In this document: piece after piece, positions 35,777 to 45,350 of the stretch
Position numbering within the stretch: position 1 is the first letter of the stretch
Layout: each line of letters starts with the position of its first letter
From: Sanguibacter keddieii DSM 10542
GTDB taxonomy: Bacteria; Actinomycetota; Actinomycetes; Actinomycetales; Cellulomonadaceae
DNA: 64,000 nt
Assembly: GCF_000024925.1 (NCBI RefSeq)
Contig: NC_013521.1
Span: 682,001-746,000, forward strand
Direction of reading: 5' to 3'
Position numbers and translations under genes: made by a program
The notes under the pieces: model-generated
What the model was told of the DNA's origin: nothing
Databases searched by the model: none
What the model saw: the letters and a program-made list of their open reading frames with translations, nothing else

Positions 35777-37714
35777 ATGTCTGATCCGACCACCGCTGTC
35801 GACGCGCCCCCCGTCTTGCCACGGCGCCAGCCGCTCCTGCACGACCTCCTCCCGGCGCTCTGCGCGCCGACGCAGGCCTGGTCTGCTGCCGACGGGCAGG
35901 TCCGCAGCCACGGCGGGCAGGGCTTCTACCACTCTGACCTGCGCGTCCTCTCGCTCGCGACCGTGCTCGTCGGCGGCGAGGAGCCCGAGACCGTCGCCGC
36001 CGGACCCGACGGCCCGGGGGAGGTGCTGGTCACCGCGCTGCTGCGCGCCGTCGACGGCCCCGGCGCCGACCCGACCGCCCGCCTCGACCGGCGACGCACC
36101 GTCACGGCCGGGACCGTCACCGAGACGCTCACCCTCGGCTGCGCGATGGCCGAGCCGGTCGAGGCGACGGTCCGCCTCGAGCTCGGCTCCGACCTCGCGA
36201 CCATGGAGCAGGTGAAGAGCGGCAGCCCCACCCGCCTCCGCCCCGTCCGGGTGGACGGGGACGAGCTCGTCTGGTCCGACGGCCCGGTCACCGCACGCGT
36301 CGCGGCCCCCGGTGGGCTCGTCGACACCACCGACCCGACCCGACCCACGGTCACCTGGACCGTTCGCCTCCTGGCAGGCTCTCCCGTCACGCTGACCTGG
36401 ACCGTGACCGCCGTCGACGACGAGGCCGTGGTCGCCGGTGCGCCAGACCGTGCCGAGCTGTGGTCCCGCCCGACGGCGGGGGCGACCGCCGACGACCGTC
36501 TGACGCGGTGGGTCGACCAGGCTCTCGACGACCTCGAGGGCCTGCAGATGGTGAGCGCGCGCACCCCCGACGACGTGTTCCTCGCCGCGGGCGCGCCCTG
36601 GTTCTTCACGCTGTTCGGCCGCGACTCGCTCATCGCGGCCCGCATGATGCTGCCGCTCGGGACCCGGCTCGCCGCCGGCACGCTGCGCACCCTCGCCGCC
36701 TACCAGGGGACGCGCGTCGACCGTGCGACCGCCGAGCAGCCGGGCAAGATCCTGCACGAGCTCCGGCGCGAAGAGCTCGCGATCGAGGGGGAGGGTGTCG
36801 TCCTGCCGCCGGTGTACTACGGCACCGTCGACGCGACCCTGCTGTGGGTGTGCCTGCTGCACGACGCCTGGCGCGCGGGGCTGCCGGACGAAGAGGTCGA
36901 GGCGCTCCTGCCCCACCTCGAGGCGGCGCTCGGCTGGCTCCGCGAGCACGCCGACGCCGACGGCGACGGGTTCCTCGAGTACGCCGACGAGACTGGCCAC
37001 GGCCTGGCCAACCAGGGCTGGAAGGACTCCGGGGACTCGATCCAGTTCGCCGACGGGACGCTCGCGGTCGGGCCGATCGCCCTCGCCGAGGTGCAGGGTT
37101 ACGCCTACGAGGCCGCGGTGAGCGGCGCGGCGCTGCTCGACGCCTTCGGGCGCGAGGGCGGCGACTCGTGGCGCACGTGGGCCGCGGAGATGGCGGAGCG
37201 GTTCCGGGCGACCTTCTGGCTGGAGGACGCGCACGGCCGCTACCCGGGCATCGCTCTCGACGGGCAGAAGCGGGTCGTCGACACGCTGACCAGCAACGTC
37301 GGGCACCTGCTCGGGACGGGCATCCTCACGCCGGAGGAGGCGGCGACCGTGGCGGCCCGCCTGGTCGACCCGACCATGAGCTCGGGCTTCGGCCTGCGCA
37401 CCATGGCCACGACCTCCGGCGGGTACTGGCCGCTCAGCTACCACGGCGGTTCTGTGTGGACCCACGACACCGCGGTCGTGGTGGCCGGCCTGGTCCGCGA
37501 GGGCCTCGCCGACGAGGCCGCCGTGCTGTCCGAGGGTCTGCTGCGCGCGGCCGCGGACTTCGGGTACCGGGTGCCCGAGCTCCACTCGGGCGACGCCGCA
37601 GACGACGTACCCGTGGCGGTCCCGTACCCGGCCGCGTGCCGGCCCCAGGCCTGGTCAGCGGCGTCGGCGGTGGTGGTCCTGGCGGCGTCAGGTGCGCTCG
37701 GTCTCGAGGTCTAG
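35777..37714 (+). CDS. Glycogen-debranching-type glycosidase (GDE_N-like plus (alpha/alpha)6 barrel)
   Basis: 645 residues. The N-terminal beta-sandwich (about 10-230) resembles the glycogen-debranching N-terminal domain, with GQGFYHSDLRVLS. An (alpha/alpha)6 barrel follows with APWFFTLFGRDSLIAARMML, PGKILHELRREE, GTVDATLLWVCLLHDAW, NQGWKDSGDSIQFADG (probable acid residue) and SGGYWPLSYHGGSVWTHDTAVV. Relatives are annotated amylo-alpha-1,6-glucosidase but specificity is mostly untested. No signal peptide, so it acts on imported oligosaccharides. ATG 35777 is 5-6 bases beyond GGAGG with acaccg. It shares operators with the LacI/ABC operon. Confidence 0.85.
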   Translation: MSDPTTAVDAPPVLPRRQPLLHDLLPALCAPTQAWSAADGQVRSHGGQGFYHSDLRVLSLATVLVGGEEPETVAAGPDGPGEVLVTALLRAVDGPGADPTARLDRRRTVTAGTVTETLTLGCAMAEPVEATVRLELGSDLATMEQVKSGSPTRLRPVRVDGDELVWSDGPVTARVAAPGGLVDTTDPTRPTVTWTVRLLAGSPVTLTWTVTAVDDEAVVAGAPDRAELWSRPTAGATADDRLTRWVDQALDDLEGLQMVSARTPDDVFLAAGAPWFFTLFGRDSLIAARMMLPLGTRLAAGTLRTLAAYQGTRVDRATAEQPGKILHELRREELAIEGEGVVLPPVYYGTVDATLLWVCLLHDAWRAGLPDEEVEALLPHLEAALGWLREHADADGDGFLEYADETGHGLANQGWKDSGDSIQFADGTLAVGPIALAEVQGYAYEAAVSGAALLDAFGREGGDSWRTWAAEMAERFRATFWLEDAHGRYPGIALDGQKRVVDTLTSNVGHLLGTGILTPEEAATVAARLVDPTMSSGFGLRTMATTSGGYWPLSYHGGSVWTHDTAVVVAGLVREGLADEAAVLSEGLLRAAADFGYRVPELHSGDAADDVPVAVPYPAACRPQAWSAASAVVVLAASGALGLEV

Positions 37715-37954
37715 GGCCACATCCTGAGACTGGTGAGACCCCGGTCTCCGGGATGGAGCCGGTCGGGCCTGCGGGTCGGTCGGGCACCACGTAGGCGGGC
37801 GCTTGGCACGGGTGCTGCTCGAGTGCCAGCTGGGGTCTTTATGCCGCGCCTCGCCTAGATCCAGGGATCGGACGTCCTGGTGAACAGGCCTCTCATAGGT
37901 TGGATGAGCACGCGATCTGCCGTGCTCCCCTGGTCCTCCGAAAGGTCCCGTCAC

Positions 37955-40117
37955 ATGTCTGTCGCCGTCCACAGGACGTTCGTCACGTTGGTCCTCGCAC
38001 TCGTGGCCGCACTGGTCATGCCCCTGGCAGCAGGGGCCGTCGTGCTGCCCGACGAGCTCGTGGCCACGGACGAGGTCGACGGGGCGCCCGTGGTCGAGGA
38101 GATCGACCGAGGGCTCCTCGAAGAACCCACGCCGGTGGAGCTCCCTGACGCGGTTTCGCCCCCCCCGCCCCATGCACTGACTCCTGACGACGAGCAGGAA
38201 GTCGTGGCGAGCGCGACGGAAGACGAAGAGATCACTGTCGCGGATCTTGAATCGCCTGATGAGACCGATGTGTCGGATGCTCCGGAGCACGCCAAGTACC
38301 CGACGCTGAGCACCGCGGCGTCGACGGGACGAGACACGCACATCGCTGCAGGGCATAGTCATGGACTGTATCTCGACTCGAAAGGACAAATCTGGGCCTG
38401 GGGCCTCAATTCGAGTGGTCAACTGGGCAACGGGACTAGGGCAAGTTCAACCACGCCAGTTCCTGTGGATATGACTGGGGTGATGGCAAACTCCGAAATG
38501 GTCGCAGTTGCCGCTGGTGCGCGGCACAGTTTGGCGCTGGACTCGGAGGGAAACGTCTTCGCCTGGGGGCGGAACGGCTTCGGTGAGTTGGGCGACGGCA
38601 CCCGCGTGGATAGGTCGACCCCTGTCCGCGTGGGCGGGCTCTTGGCTGAACAACCAGTCGAAAGGATCTCCGGGGGTGGCAATACCACAGACGCAGGGAT
38701 CCAAGGGAACAGCCTTGCCTTAGGTGCCAACGGTCGGGTGTACACCTGGGGTGCAGGAGAGAGAGGTCGGCTGGGAATCGGCACGAGTCCGGCATCAATT
38801 GCCACGCCGGCCTTGGTAGGTGGACTCATCGCAGACCAGCACATCGTCGATGCGTCTTTCGGCACAAACAATGCAGTCGTGCTCAGTTCCGACGGCCGGC
38901 TCTTTTCATGGGGTGACGGCTCTTACGGTGCGCTCGGAAATGGAACGACCACGACTAGCGCATCTCCGGTTGCTGTCACGATGACTGGAGTGTTGTCCGG
39001 TGTGTCCATCTCGCAAGTAGATGCGGGGCAGCTGGGAAGCATTGCGAGGAGCGTCACCGGGGAGTTATTCACCTGGGGTTGGAACAATGCTGGTCAGATT
39101 GGAAACGGCACGACTTCGAACTCGACGGTCCCAACCCGCGTAGATATGGGGGCGCTTGAAGCGCTTGGGAATCGCCCGATTCAGGCCTCTGCCGGTCCAG
39201 CGTTTTACATGGCGCTTGGGGCTGATGGGCGCCTCGCCGCCTGGGGACTCAACACTAGCGGGCAGCTTGGCGCGGGAACCAACGTGAATGCTTCTCGGCC
39301 GGTCGCGGTAAGGGTCGACGGAGTCATGGTCGGGGCGAACATAATTCAAGTCACCAACTCGTCGTCGGGCACGACGCTTGCGTTGGCTGACGATGGAAGG
39401 GTGTTCGCCTGGGGAATAGGAGGCAGCGGGGGGCTTGGGAACGGTAGTAGCTCGAACGCGAATGCTCCTGTGCAGGTCGGTGGTCTGCGAACGACAATAC
39501 AGCCGGAAGACATCGGCGTGACTGAAGGTGACGACGCGAAGTTCATGGCCTCGTCGAATGAACTGACCGCCACCGTCCAGTGGCAGTCGTCGACCGATGG
39601 TGGCCACACGTGGGCACCTATCATCGGCGAGATCTCTAGCGACCTGATTATCTTGGCGACCACGCGTGAGATGACCGGTACGCAGTTCCGGGCCGTCTTC
39701 ACGAGCGCGTCGCCGTTTCCCAACACGGTTGTCTCGCGCGCCGCGACCCTCACCGTCCAGGAGCTCGAGGACCCGCCGCTCATCACCCTCCACCCGGTCA
39801 ACCGCGTCCGCTCGCTGGTCGATCTCGAGGTCACCCTCACCGCCGACGCGGTGAGCCCGACCCCCATGACGGTCCAGTGGCAGTCGTCCGCCGACGACGG
39901 ATCCACCTGGGTCGACCTCGTAGGTGCCACGGACAAGACGCACACCTTCGTCGCGACCGAGGACCTCGACGGAGCGCTGTTCCGCGCGGTCTTCACCAAC
40001 CCCGCCGGGGCCGCCACCACAGACAGCGCCCTCCTGCAGGTCGTGCTCCGAGCACCTCAGGCACACCTGTCCGTCACCCCGACAACCCGCCTGGTCACCG
40101 AGCCCGAGCTCGCCTGA
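37955..40117 (+). CDS. Secreted RCC1-repeat beta-propeller protein, mosaic composition
   Basis: 720 residues with a signal peptide (LVLALVAALVMPLAAGA), an acidic linker rich in Glu/Asp, then about seven RCC1 repeats of the form HSLALDSEGNVFAWGRNGFGEL, and two Ig-like repeats with TVQWQSSTDGGHTW and TVQWQSSADDGSTW. RCC1 propellers bind proteins or glycans; secreted bacterial forms are of unknown role. From about 38200 to 39740 the gene has clearly lower GC (34 of 60 bases in 39301-39360) and two rare TTA codons (38720, 39065), while both ends are as GC-rich as the chromosome, so the propeller core looks recombined or imported. ATG 37955 precedes the signal directly. Confidence 0.85.
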   Translation: MSVAVHRTFVTLVLALVAALVMPLAAGAVVLPDELVATDEVDGAPVVEEIDRGLLEEPTPVELPDAVSPPPPHALTPDDEQEVVASATEDEEITVADLESPDETDVSDAPEHAKYPTLSTAASTGRDTHIAAGHSHGLYLDSKGQIWAWGLNSSGQLGNGTRASSTTPVPVDMTGVMANSEMVAVAAGARHSLALDSEGNVFAWGRNGFGELGDGTRVDRSTPVRVGGLLAEQPVERISGGGNTTDAGIQGNSLALGANGRVYTWGAGERGRLGIGTSPASIATPALVGGLIADQHIVDASFGTNNAVVLSSDGRLFSWGDGSYGALGNGTTTTSASPVAVTMTGVLSGVSISQVDAGQLGSIARSVTGELFTWGWNNAGQIGNGTTSNSTVPTRVDMGALEALGNRPIQASAGPAFYMALGADGRLAAWGLNTSGQLGAGTNVNASRPVAVRVDGVMVGANIIQVTNSSSGTTLALADDGRVFAWGIGGSGGLGNGSSSNANAPVQVGGLRTTIQPEDIGVTEGDDAKFMASSNELTATVQWQSSTDGGHTWAPIIGEISSDLIILATTREMTGTQFRAVFTSASPFPNTVVSRAATLTVQELEDPPLITLHPVNRVRSLVDLEVTLTADAVSPTPMTVQWQSSADDGSTWVDLVGATDKTHTFVATEDLDGALFRAVFTNPAGAATTDSALLQVVLRAPQAHLSVTPTTRLVTEPELA

Positions 40118-40136
40118 CCGCGGCGTGTCCGCACCC

Positions 40137-40171
40137 GCCCCGGAGCCTGCCTCAGAGCACGGCTCCGGGGC
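40137..40171 (+). terminator. Hairpin terminator after the RCC1 gene
   Basis: An 11-bp perfect stem GCCCCGGAGCC (40137-40147) with its complement at 40161-40171 around a 13-base loop, 20 bases past the stop. Confidence 0.7.
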
Positions 40172-40258
40172 GTCGTCGCGCGTGCGTCGCTCACCTCGGC
40201 CTGCGCCCCTCCGGTCACGGTGTCGTAACATCGTGCCCGTGACGCGAAGGATGGTGTG

Positions 40259-41368
40259 ATGCAGAAGGTTCCTACCGTCTACGACGTCGCCGAGCTGGCA
40301 GGCGTGTCGATCGCCACGGTGTCGCGCGTCCTGCGCAAGCCCCACGAGGTCGCAGACGCCACCCGAGACCGGGTGAACGCGGCCGTCCTGGACCTCGGGT
40401 ACGTGCCCAGCGGCAGCGCCCGCAGCCTGGCCGCCAGGCGAGCGGGTGCGATCGGGCTGTGCCTGCCCGACTTCGACGGGATCGACGACGACCCGGCGCT
40501 GGCGCCCGTCACGTTCTCCGACGGTCAGGTGCCGACGGTGCTCGACTTCCCCGAGGACGTCGAGCTGGGCGACAACCTGTACATCTCCGAGGTGATGCTC
40601 GGGACCGAGATCGAGGCGTGGCAGCACGGGCTGGCCGTCACCATCGCCGTCGCCCGCGGCTCCCGCGGGACCGACATCTTCGACAACCTCGCCGGCCGGG
40701 TCGACGGCATCGTCACCCTCGCCCGGACCATCCCGGACCAGCAGCTCGCGCACATCGCCCGCCGCGTCCCCGTGGTCGTCCTCGCCGGGCCGCGTGCCGG
40801 CGACGAGTACGACCACATCACCACGGACAACCGCGAGGGCATGCGCGTCATGACCTCCCACGTCGTCGAGGCGCACGGCGTCACCGACCTGGCCTTCGTC
40901 GGCGGGCCGGCCGACTCGCCCGACGACGACGCGCGCTTCCGCGGCTTCTGCGAGGCCCTGCGGACGGCAGGCCTGCCGGTCCCGTCGGCACCGGTCGCCC
41001 GCGGCGACTACACGCGCGTCCAGGGTCGCTCGATCGGACGGCGGCTCGTCGCCGACGGCGGGGTGCCCCGGGCGCTCGTGTGCTCCAACGACCAGACCGC
41101 GCTCGGTGTCCTCGACGTCCTCACCGGGGCGGGGATCCGCGTCCCGCAGGACGTGATCGTCACGGGCTTCGACGGCATCGACGCCTCCGAGATGTCCCGC
41201 CCCCGCCTGACCACGGTCTACCAGCCGATGCGCGACCTGGGCCGCGCCGCCGTCGACACCCTGCTGCACCGGCTGCGTGACACGCAGCTGCCCCCGCAGA
41301 CCCGCTCGCTCCCCGTCCGGGTGCTGCTGCGGGACAGCTGCGGTTGCCTGCCGGCCCAGGCTGCCTGA
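40259..41368 (+). CDS. LacI-family regulator of the oligosaccharide/GH94 locus
   Basis: 369 residues. The HTH is TVYDVAELAGVSIATVSRVLRKPHEV, the hinge is SGSARSLAARRAG, and a sugar-binding sensor domain follows with IRVPQDVIVTGFDGIDASEMSRPRLTTVYQP. A Cys-rich end SCGC is typical of some actinobacterial LacI proteins. ATG 40259 with AAGGA 7 bases upstream is preferred over GTG 40256. It precedes a family 5 ABC transporter and a GH94 phosphorylase, and the promoter after it holds a perfect LacI-type palindrome, its probable target. Confidence 0.93.
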   Translation: MQKVPTVYDVAELAGVSIATVSRVLRKPHEVADATRDRVNAAVLDLGYVPSGSARSLAARRAGAIGLCLPDFDGIDDDPALAPVTFSDGQVPTVLDFPEDVELGDNLYISEVMLGTEIEAWQHGLAVTIAVARGSRGTDIFDNLAGRVDGIVTLARTIPDQQLAHIARRVPVVVLAGPRAGDEYDHITTDNREGMRVMTSHVVEAHGVTDLAFVGGPADSPDDDARFRGFCEALRTAGLPVPSAPVARGDYTRVQGRSIGRRLVADGGVPRALVCSNDQTALGVLDVLTGAGIRVPQDVIVTGFDGIDASEMSRPRLTTVYQPMRDLGRAAVDTLLHRLRDTQLPPQTRSLPVRVLLRDSCGCLPAQAA

Positions 41369-41477
41369 CAGTCAGCAGGTGACCTTGGTCCCTGGCGCGG
41401 ACGCAGGTGCTCGTGCAGCACCCGCGACCGTCCTGCCACATCCTGCACGACGTCGCACCTCGAGCGACGTCCAGGGT

Positions 41478-41506
41478 TTGCACAGCGTCATGTATGCGCA
41501 TACATT
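41478..41506 (+). promoter_or_regulatory. Promoter with embedded LacI operator for the oligosaccharide transporter
   Basis: TTGCAC (41478-41483), 17 bases, then TACATT (41501-41506) form a good promoter. The perfect 16-bp palindrome ATGTATGCGCATACAT (41490-41505) fills the spacer and overlaps the -10, with the central CG of LacI operators. It is 91 bases before the binding-protein gene. Confidence 0.8.
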
Positions 41507-41596
41507 GCTCGGGACAGCATTGATCACCGACGCGAGCCGCACAGCTGCGCACCGCCCGGTCGACGTGACGAAGAAGACACGAAGGAGAAGACAGCC

Positions 41597-43255
41597 ATGA
41601 CCGATGGCACCCGTCGGACGCGCAAGCGCCTGACCTCCGCGCTCGGGCTGGGCCTCGTAGCGGCCCTCGCTCTCAGCGCCTGTGCGGCACCGGAGTCCAC
41701 CGGAGGCGGCACCGCCGGCTCCAGCTCGCTGATGCTCGCGGCCGACAACGGCTCGCCGACCTTCACGCGCAACTTCAACCCGTTCGTGATCGAGAAGCGC
41801 ACCATGTCGCTCATCATCAACGAGCCCCTCATGGTCGTGAACGCGCTCGACGGCAAGTCCACCAACTTCCTGCAGAGCGACTACACGCAGCCTGACGCGA
41901 AGACGATCGTCTCGACCCTCCGTGAGGGCGTGACGTGGAGCGACGGCGAGGACTTCACCGCCGACGACGTCGTCTTCACCTACAACCTCCTCAAGGAGTT
42001 CCCGGCTCTCGACACCACCGGCATCTGGTCGCGCGTCGAGTCCGTCACCGCTGAGGGCCAGGACGTCACGTTCACCCTGAAGTCCGAGGACTCGTCCGCG
42101 CCGATCATCGTGCTCGCCGTCCCGATCGTCCCCGAGCACGTCTGGGCAGACCAGGCCGACCCGGTCACCTTCACCAACGAGAACCCCGTGGGCACCGGCC
42201 CCTACGTGCTGGGCGACTTCAACGCCAACCAGTACAAGATGGAGAAGAACGAGACCTACTGGCAGGCCGACAAGGTCGCTGCCGAAGAGCTCGTCCTCCC
42301 CGCCGCGAACTCGCAGCTGGACGTCGTCAACAACGGCTACGACTGGGCCTACGCGTTCATGTCCGACGTCGAGAACACCTGGAACGCCGCGGACGAGGGC
42401 AACGAGTACTGGTTCCCCGCCGGTGGCACCGTCGGCATCGCGCCGAACCTCACCAAGGCCCCCTACGACGACGTCAACTTCCGTCGGGGCATGTCGCTCG
42501 CGCTCGAGCGCGGCATCATCGCCGAGAACGCCTCGGAGGGCACGGTCGGCGCTGCGGGCCAGCAGGGTCTGCTGCTCCCGACGCAGGAGGAGTGGCTCAC
42601 CGACGCCATCCCCGACGAGGGCATGGTCACCCAGGACACCGCCGCCGCCGAGGCGGCCTTCGCCGAGGCCGGCTACACCCTCGAGGGCGGCAAGCTCGTC
42701 GACGCCGAGGGCAACCAGGCGACGATGACCATCACCACGCCGAACGGCTGGACCGACTGGCTCCGCGCCGTGCAGGAGATCCAGAAGCAGTACATGGCCA
42801 TCGGCATCGACGTGAAGGTCAACCAGCCGCAGCCTGCCGCGTACTTCAAGGCGGTCCAGGACGGCGACTTCGACGTCGCGATGACGTCCTTCGGTGGCAA
42901 CGGCTCGGTCTACCAGGGCTACTACAACCTGCTGAGCTCGGACTTCAACCGTCCGCTCGGGGAGACCGCGCCCTCCAACTACCAGCGGTACTCCAACCCT
43001 GACGTCGACGCTCTCCTCACCGAGTTCCGCACGACCGTCGACGAGGACCGCCAGAAGGAGCTCGCCGGCGAGCTCCAGGAGGTCATGTACAACGACGTCC
43101 CGGTCGTCTCGGTCTACTACGCAGGACTCTGGGGTCTCTTCTCCGACAAGAGCTTCACGGGCTGGCCGGACGCCGAGAACCCGTACATGACCCCGACGCC
43201 GTACGCAGCATCGGCGCTCGTCGTCCTCACCACCATCACGAAGGCTGACGGCTGA
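41597..43255 (+). CDS. Family 5 (peptide/oligosaccharide) solute-binding lipoprotein
   Basis: 552 residues. A signal with lipobox LSACAA (Cys about 31) anchors it outside the membrane. Family 5 features include FNPFVIEKRTMSLIINEPLM, LREGVTWSDGEDFTADDVVFTYNLL, NPVGTGPYVL, FRRGMSLALER and DVAMTSFGGNGS. This family binds peptides, but in actinobacteria and thermotogae related proteins bind cello- or other beta-glucan oligosaccharides. The linked GH94 phosphorylase suggests a sugar ligand. The ATG at 41597 begins a typical lipoprotein N-terminus after GAAGGAGAAG. A hairpin separates it from the permease genes, as is common for highly expressed binding proteins. Confidence 0.94.
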   Translation: MTDGTRRTRKRLTSALGLGLVAALALSACAAPESTGGGTAGSSSLMLAADNGSPTFTRNFNPFVIEKRTMSLIINEPLMVVNALDGKSTNFLQSDYTQPDAKTIVSTLREGVTWSDGEDFTADDVVFTYNLLKEFPALDTTGIWSRVESVTAEGQDVTFTLKSEDSSAPIIVLAVPIVPEHVWADQADPVTFTNENPVGTGPYVLGDFNANQYKMEKNETYWQADKVAAEELVLPAANSQLDVVNNGYDWAYAFMSDVENTWNAADEGNEYWFPAGGTVGIAPNLTKAPYDDVNFRRGMSLALERGIIAENASEGTVGAAGQQGLLLPTQEEWLTDAIPDEGMVTQDTAAAEAAFAEAGYTLEGGKLVDAEGNQATMTITTPNGWTDWLRAVQEIQKQYMAIGIDVKVNQPQPAAYFKAVQDGDFDVAMTSFGGNGSVYQGYYNLLSSDFNRPLGETAPSNYQRYSNPDVDALLTEFRTTVDEDRQKELAGELQEVMYNDVPVVSVYYAGLWGLFSDKSFTGWPDAENPYMTPTPYAASALVVLTTITKADG

Positions 43256-43325
43256 GAGGCCTGGTCCCTCGAGACCGCTGACGGCTAGCCGCGGCAGACG
43301 TCACGGCCTCACCTAGTCCGCTCAC

Positions 43326-43369
43326 GGCTGAGCGAGGTGCGACGCACCCCCGGAGCACCTCGCTCAGCC
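43326..43369 (+). terminator. Intercistronic hairpin between binding protein and permeases
   Basis: A 14-bp perfect stem GGCTGAGCGAGGTG (43326-43339) with its complement at 43356-43369 around a 16-base loop. It probably stabilises the binding-protein mRNA or attenuates transcription into the permease genes. Confidence 0.7.
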
Positions 43370-43410
43370 CTTGCTGTACCCGCAACCTCCCGACCGAAGG
43401 CGAGCACCCC

Positions 43411-44391
43411 GTGTGGTATCTCCTGCGCAAGCTTGGCTTGCTGCTCCTCACTGCGTGGGCCGCGATCACGCTGAACTTCTTGCTGCCGCGGCTCATGCCC
43501 GGCACACCGGCTGACGCGGCCATCGCGAAGCTGGCGCAGAACGGCCCCGTGGACCCCGCGACCCGAGCAGCCATCGAGGCTCAGCTCGGCGTCCCGACCG
43601 GCGACGCCTGGTCGCAGTACGTCCAGTACCTCGGCAACGTGTTCCGCCTCGACTTCGGGGTCTCGTACACGTTCTTCCCCCAGAACGTCTCGACGCTCAT
43701 CATGAACGCGCTCCCCTGGACGCTCGTCATGGTCGGTCTCGTGACGATCGTCGCCTTCATCGTCGGGACCCTGCTCGGTGTCCTCGCCGCATGGAAGCGC
43801 GGGACGTGGCTCGACACGCTCCCCACCCTCGGTGGCACGTTCACCTCGGCGTTCCCGTACTTCTGGACCGCCCTGCTGCTCGTCTTCTTCCTCGGGTACC
43901 AGCTCAAGTGGTTCCCGACCTCGGGGGCCTACGGCCGCGACTCGACGCCGAACCTCAGCCTCGCGTTCATCAGCGACGCGATCGGCCACGCCTGGCTGCC
44001 CGCCCTGACGATCCTCATCACCTCCCTCGGTGGCTGGATCCTCGGGATGCGCAACAACATGATCAACACCCTCGGCGACGACTACGTGACCTTCGCCGAG
44101 GCGAACGGTCTGCGCAGCCGCACCGTCGCGGTCAAGTACGCGGCCCGCAACGCGATCCTCCCGAACCTCACCGGCTTCGGCCTGGCGCTCGGTGGTGTGG
44201 TCGGCGGGTCGCTGCTCGTGGAGCAGGTGTTCAACTACCCCGGTGTCGGCTACCTGCTGTTCAACGCGGTGACGAACCAGGACTTCCCGCTCATGCAGGC
44301 GCTGTTCCTCATGATCACCATCAGCGTGCTGATGGCGAACTTCTTTGTTGACATCTTGTACGGACTCTTGGATCCGAGGACCCGCCGATGA
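43411..44391 (+). CDS. ABC transporter permease, DppB type
   Basis: 326 residues with six helices. The first is LLRKLGLLLLTAWAAITLNFLLPRLMPG, characteristic of DppB/OppB proteins. The EAA-like loop is EANGLRSRTVAVKYAARNAILPNLTGFG. It pairs with the DppC-type permease that overlaps by four bases. It starts at GTG 43411. Part of the family 5 importer that serves the GH94 enzyme. Confidence 0.94.
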   Translation: MWYLLRKLGLLLLTAWAAITLNFLLPRLMPGTPADAAIAKLAQNGPVDPATRAAIEAQLGVPTGDAWSQYVQYLGNVFRLDFGVSYTFFPQNVSTLIMNALPWTLVMVGLVTIVAFIVGTLLGVLAAWKRGTWLDTLPTLGGTFTSAFPYFWTALLLVFFLGYQLKWFPTSGAYGRDSTPNLSLAFISDAIGHAWLPALTILITSLGGWILGMRNNMINTLGDDYVTFAEANGLRSRTVAVKYAARNAILPNLTGFGLALGGVVGGSLLVEQVFNYPGVGYLLFNAVTNQDFPLMQALFLMITISVLMANFFVDILYGLLDPRTRR

Positions 44392-45350
44392 CTGTTGCAG
44401 CGAACCTCCCGGAGCCCACGGGCTCGACACCTCCTCACGAGCTGGAGCGCGGTGACACCGTCGCTCCCACTCCTCACGGCCCGGCCTCGCCGCTCAAGGT
44501 CCTGTCCCGCGGGGCCTCGACCATCTGGAGCAACAAGAAGGCCCGCATCGGCGTGGTCCTGCTCCTGCTGTTCGTGCTCATGGCGGTCTTCGCGCCGCTC
44601 ATCGCGCCCTACGGCGCGAGCGAGAACGGCTTCGGCCGCAACCAGGGACCCTCGGGCAGCCACTGGTTCGGCACGACCGCCGCTGGTGAGGACGTCTTCT
44701 CGCAGGTGGTCTTCGGCGCCCGGATCTCGGTGCTCGTCGGCTTCATCGCCGGGTTCCTCTCGACGCTCATCGCCGTCGTGGTGGGTCTGTCGTGGGGCTA
44801 CATCCGCGGGCCGCTCGCCGACGTCATCAACTTCGTCGTCAACCTCGTGCTCGTCATCCCGGGCCTGCCGCTCATGATCGTCATCGCTGCGTACCTGCAG
44901 AACGGCGGCATGACGATGATCATCTTCGTGGTGGTCCTCACCGGCTGGGCCTACGGCGCCCGCGTGCTGCGGTCCCAGACCCAGTCGATCCGCGGTCGTG
45001 ACTTCATCACCGCGGCGCAGTTCTCCGGCGACGGTGCGGCACGCATCGTCTTCCGCGAGATCCTCCCGAACATGACCTCGCTCATCACCGGCAGCTTCTT
45101 CGGTGCGGCGACCTCGGCGATCCTCGCCGAGTCGGGCCTGTCGTTCCTCGGCATCGGCGACACCACGACGGTCAGCTGGGGCTCCATGCTCTTCTGGGCG
45201 TCGAACTCCAACGCGCTGCTCACCGGCCAGTGGGTGCTGCTGTTCGCACCCGGTCTGTGCATCGCGCTGCTCGCCACGTCGCTCACCCTCATCAACTTCG
45301 GGGTGGACGGACTGTCCAACCCCCGCCTACGGGAAGGATCGGGACGATGA
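44388..45350 (+). CDS. ABC transporter permease, DppC type
   Basis: 320 residues. A cytosolic N-terminal extension of about 45 residues precedes ARIGVVLLLLFVLMAVFAPLIAPYG, then GPSGSHWFGTTAAGEDVFSQVVFGARISVLVG, the DppC/OppC signature. The coupling loop is RSQTQSIRGRDFITAAQFSGDGAARIVFREILPNM. ATG 44388 overlaps the DppB stop, and its own stop overlaps the ATPase start (ATGA), so the three are coupled. Confidence 0.94.
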   Translation: MTVAANLPEPTGSTPPHELERGDTVAPTPHGPASPLKVLSRGASTIWSNKKARIGVVLLLLFVLMAVFAPLIAPYGASENGFGRNQGPSGSHWFGTTAAGEDVFSQVVFGARISVLVGFIAGFLSTLIAVVVGLSWGYIRGPLADVINFVVNLVLVIPGLPLMIVIAAYLQNGGMTMIIFVVVLTGWAYGARVLRSQTQSIRGRDFITAAQFSGDGAARIVFREILPNMTSLITGSFFGAATSAILAESGLSFLGIGDTTTVSWGSMLFWASNSNALLTGQWVLLFAPGLCIALLATSLTLINFGVDGLSNPRLREGSGR

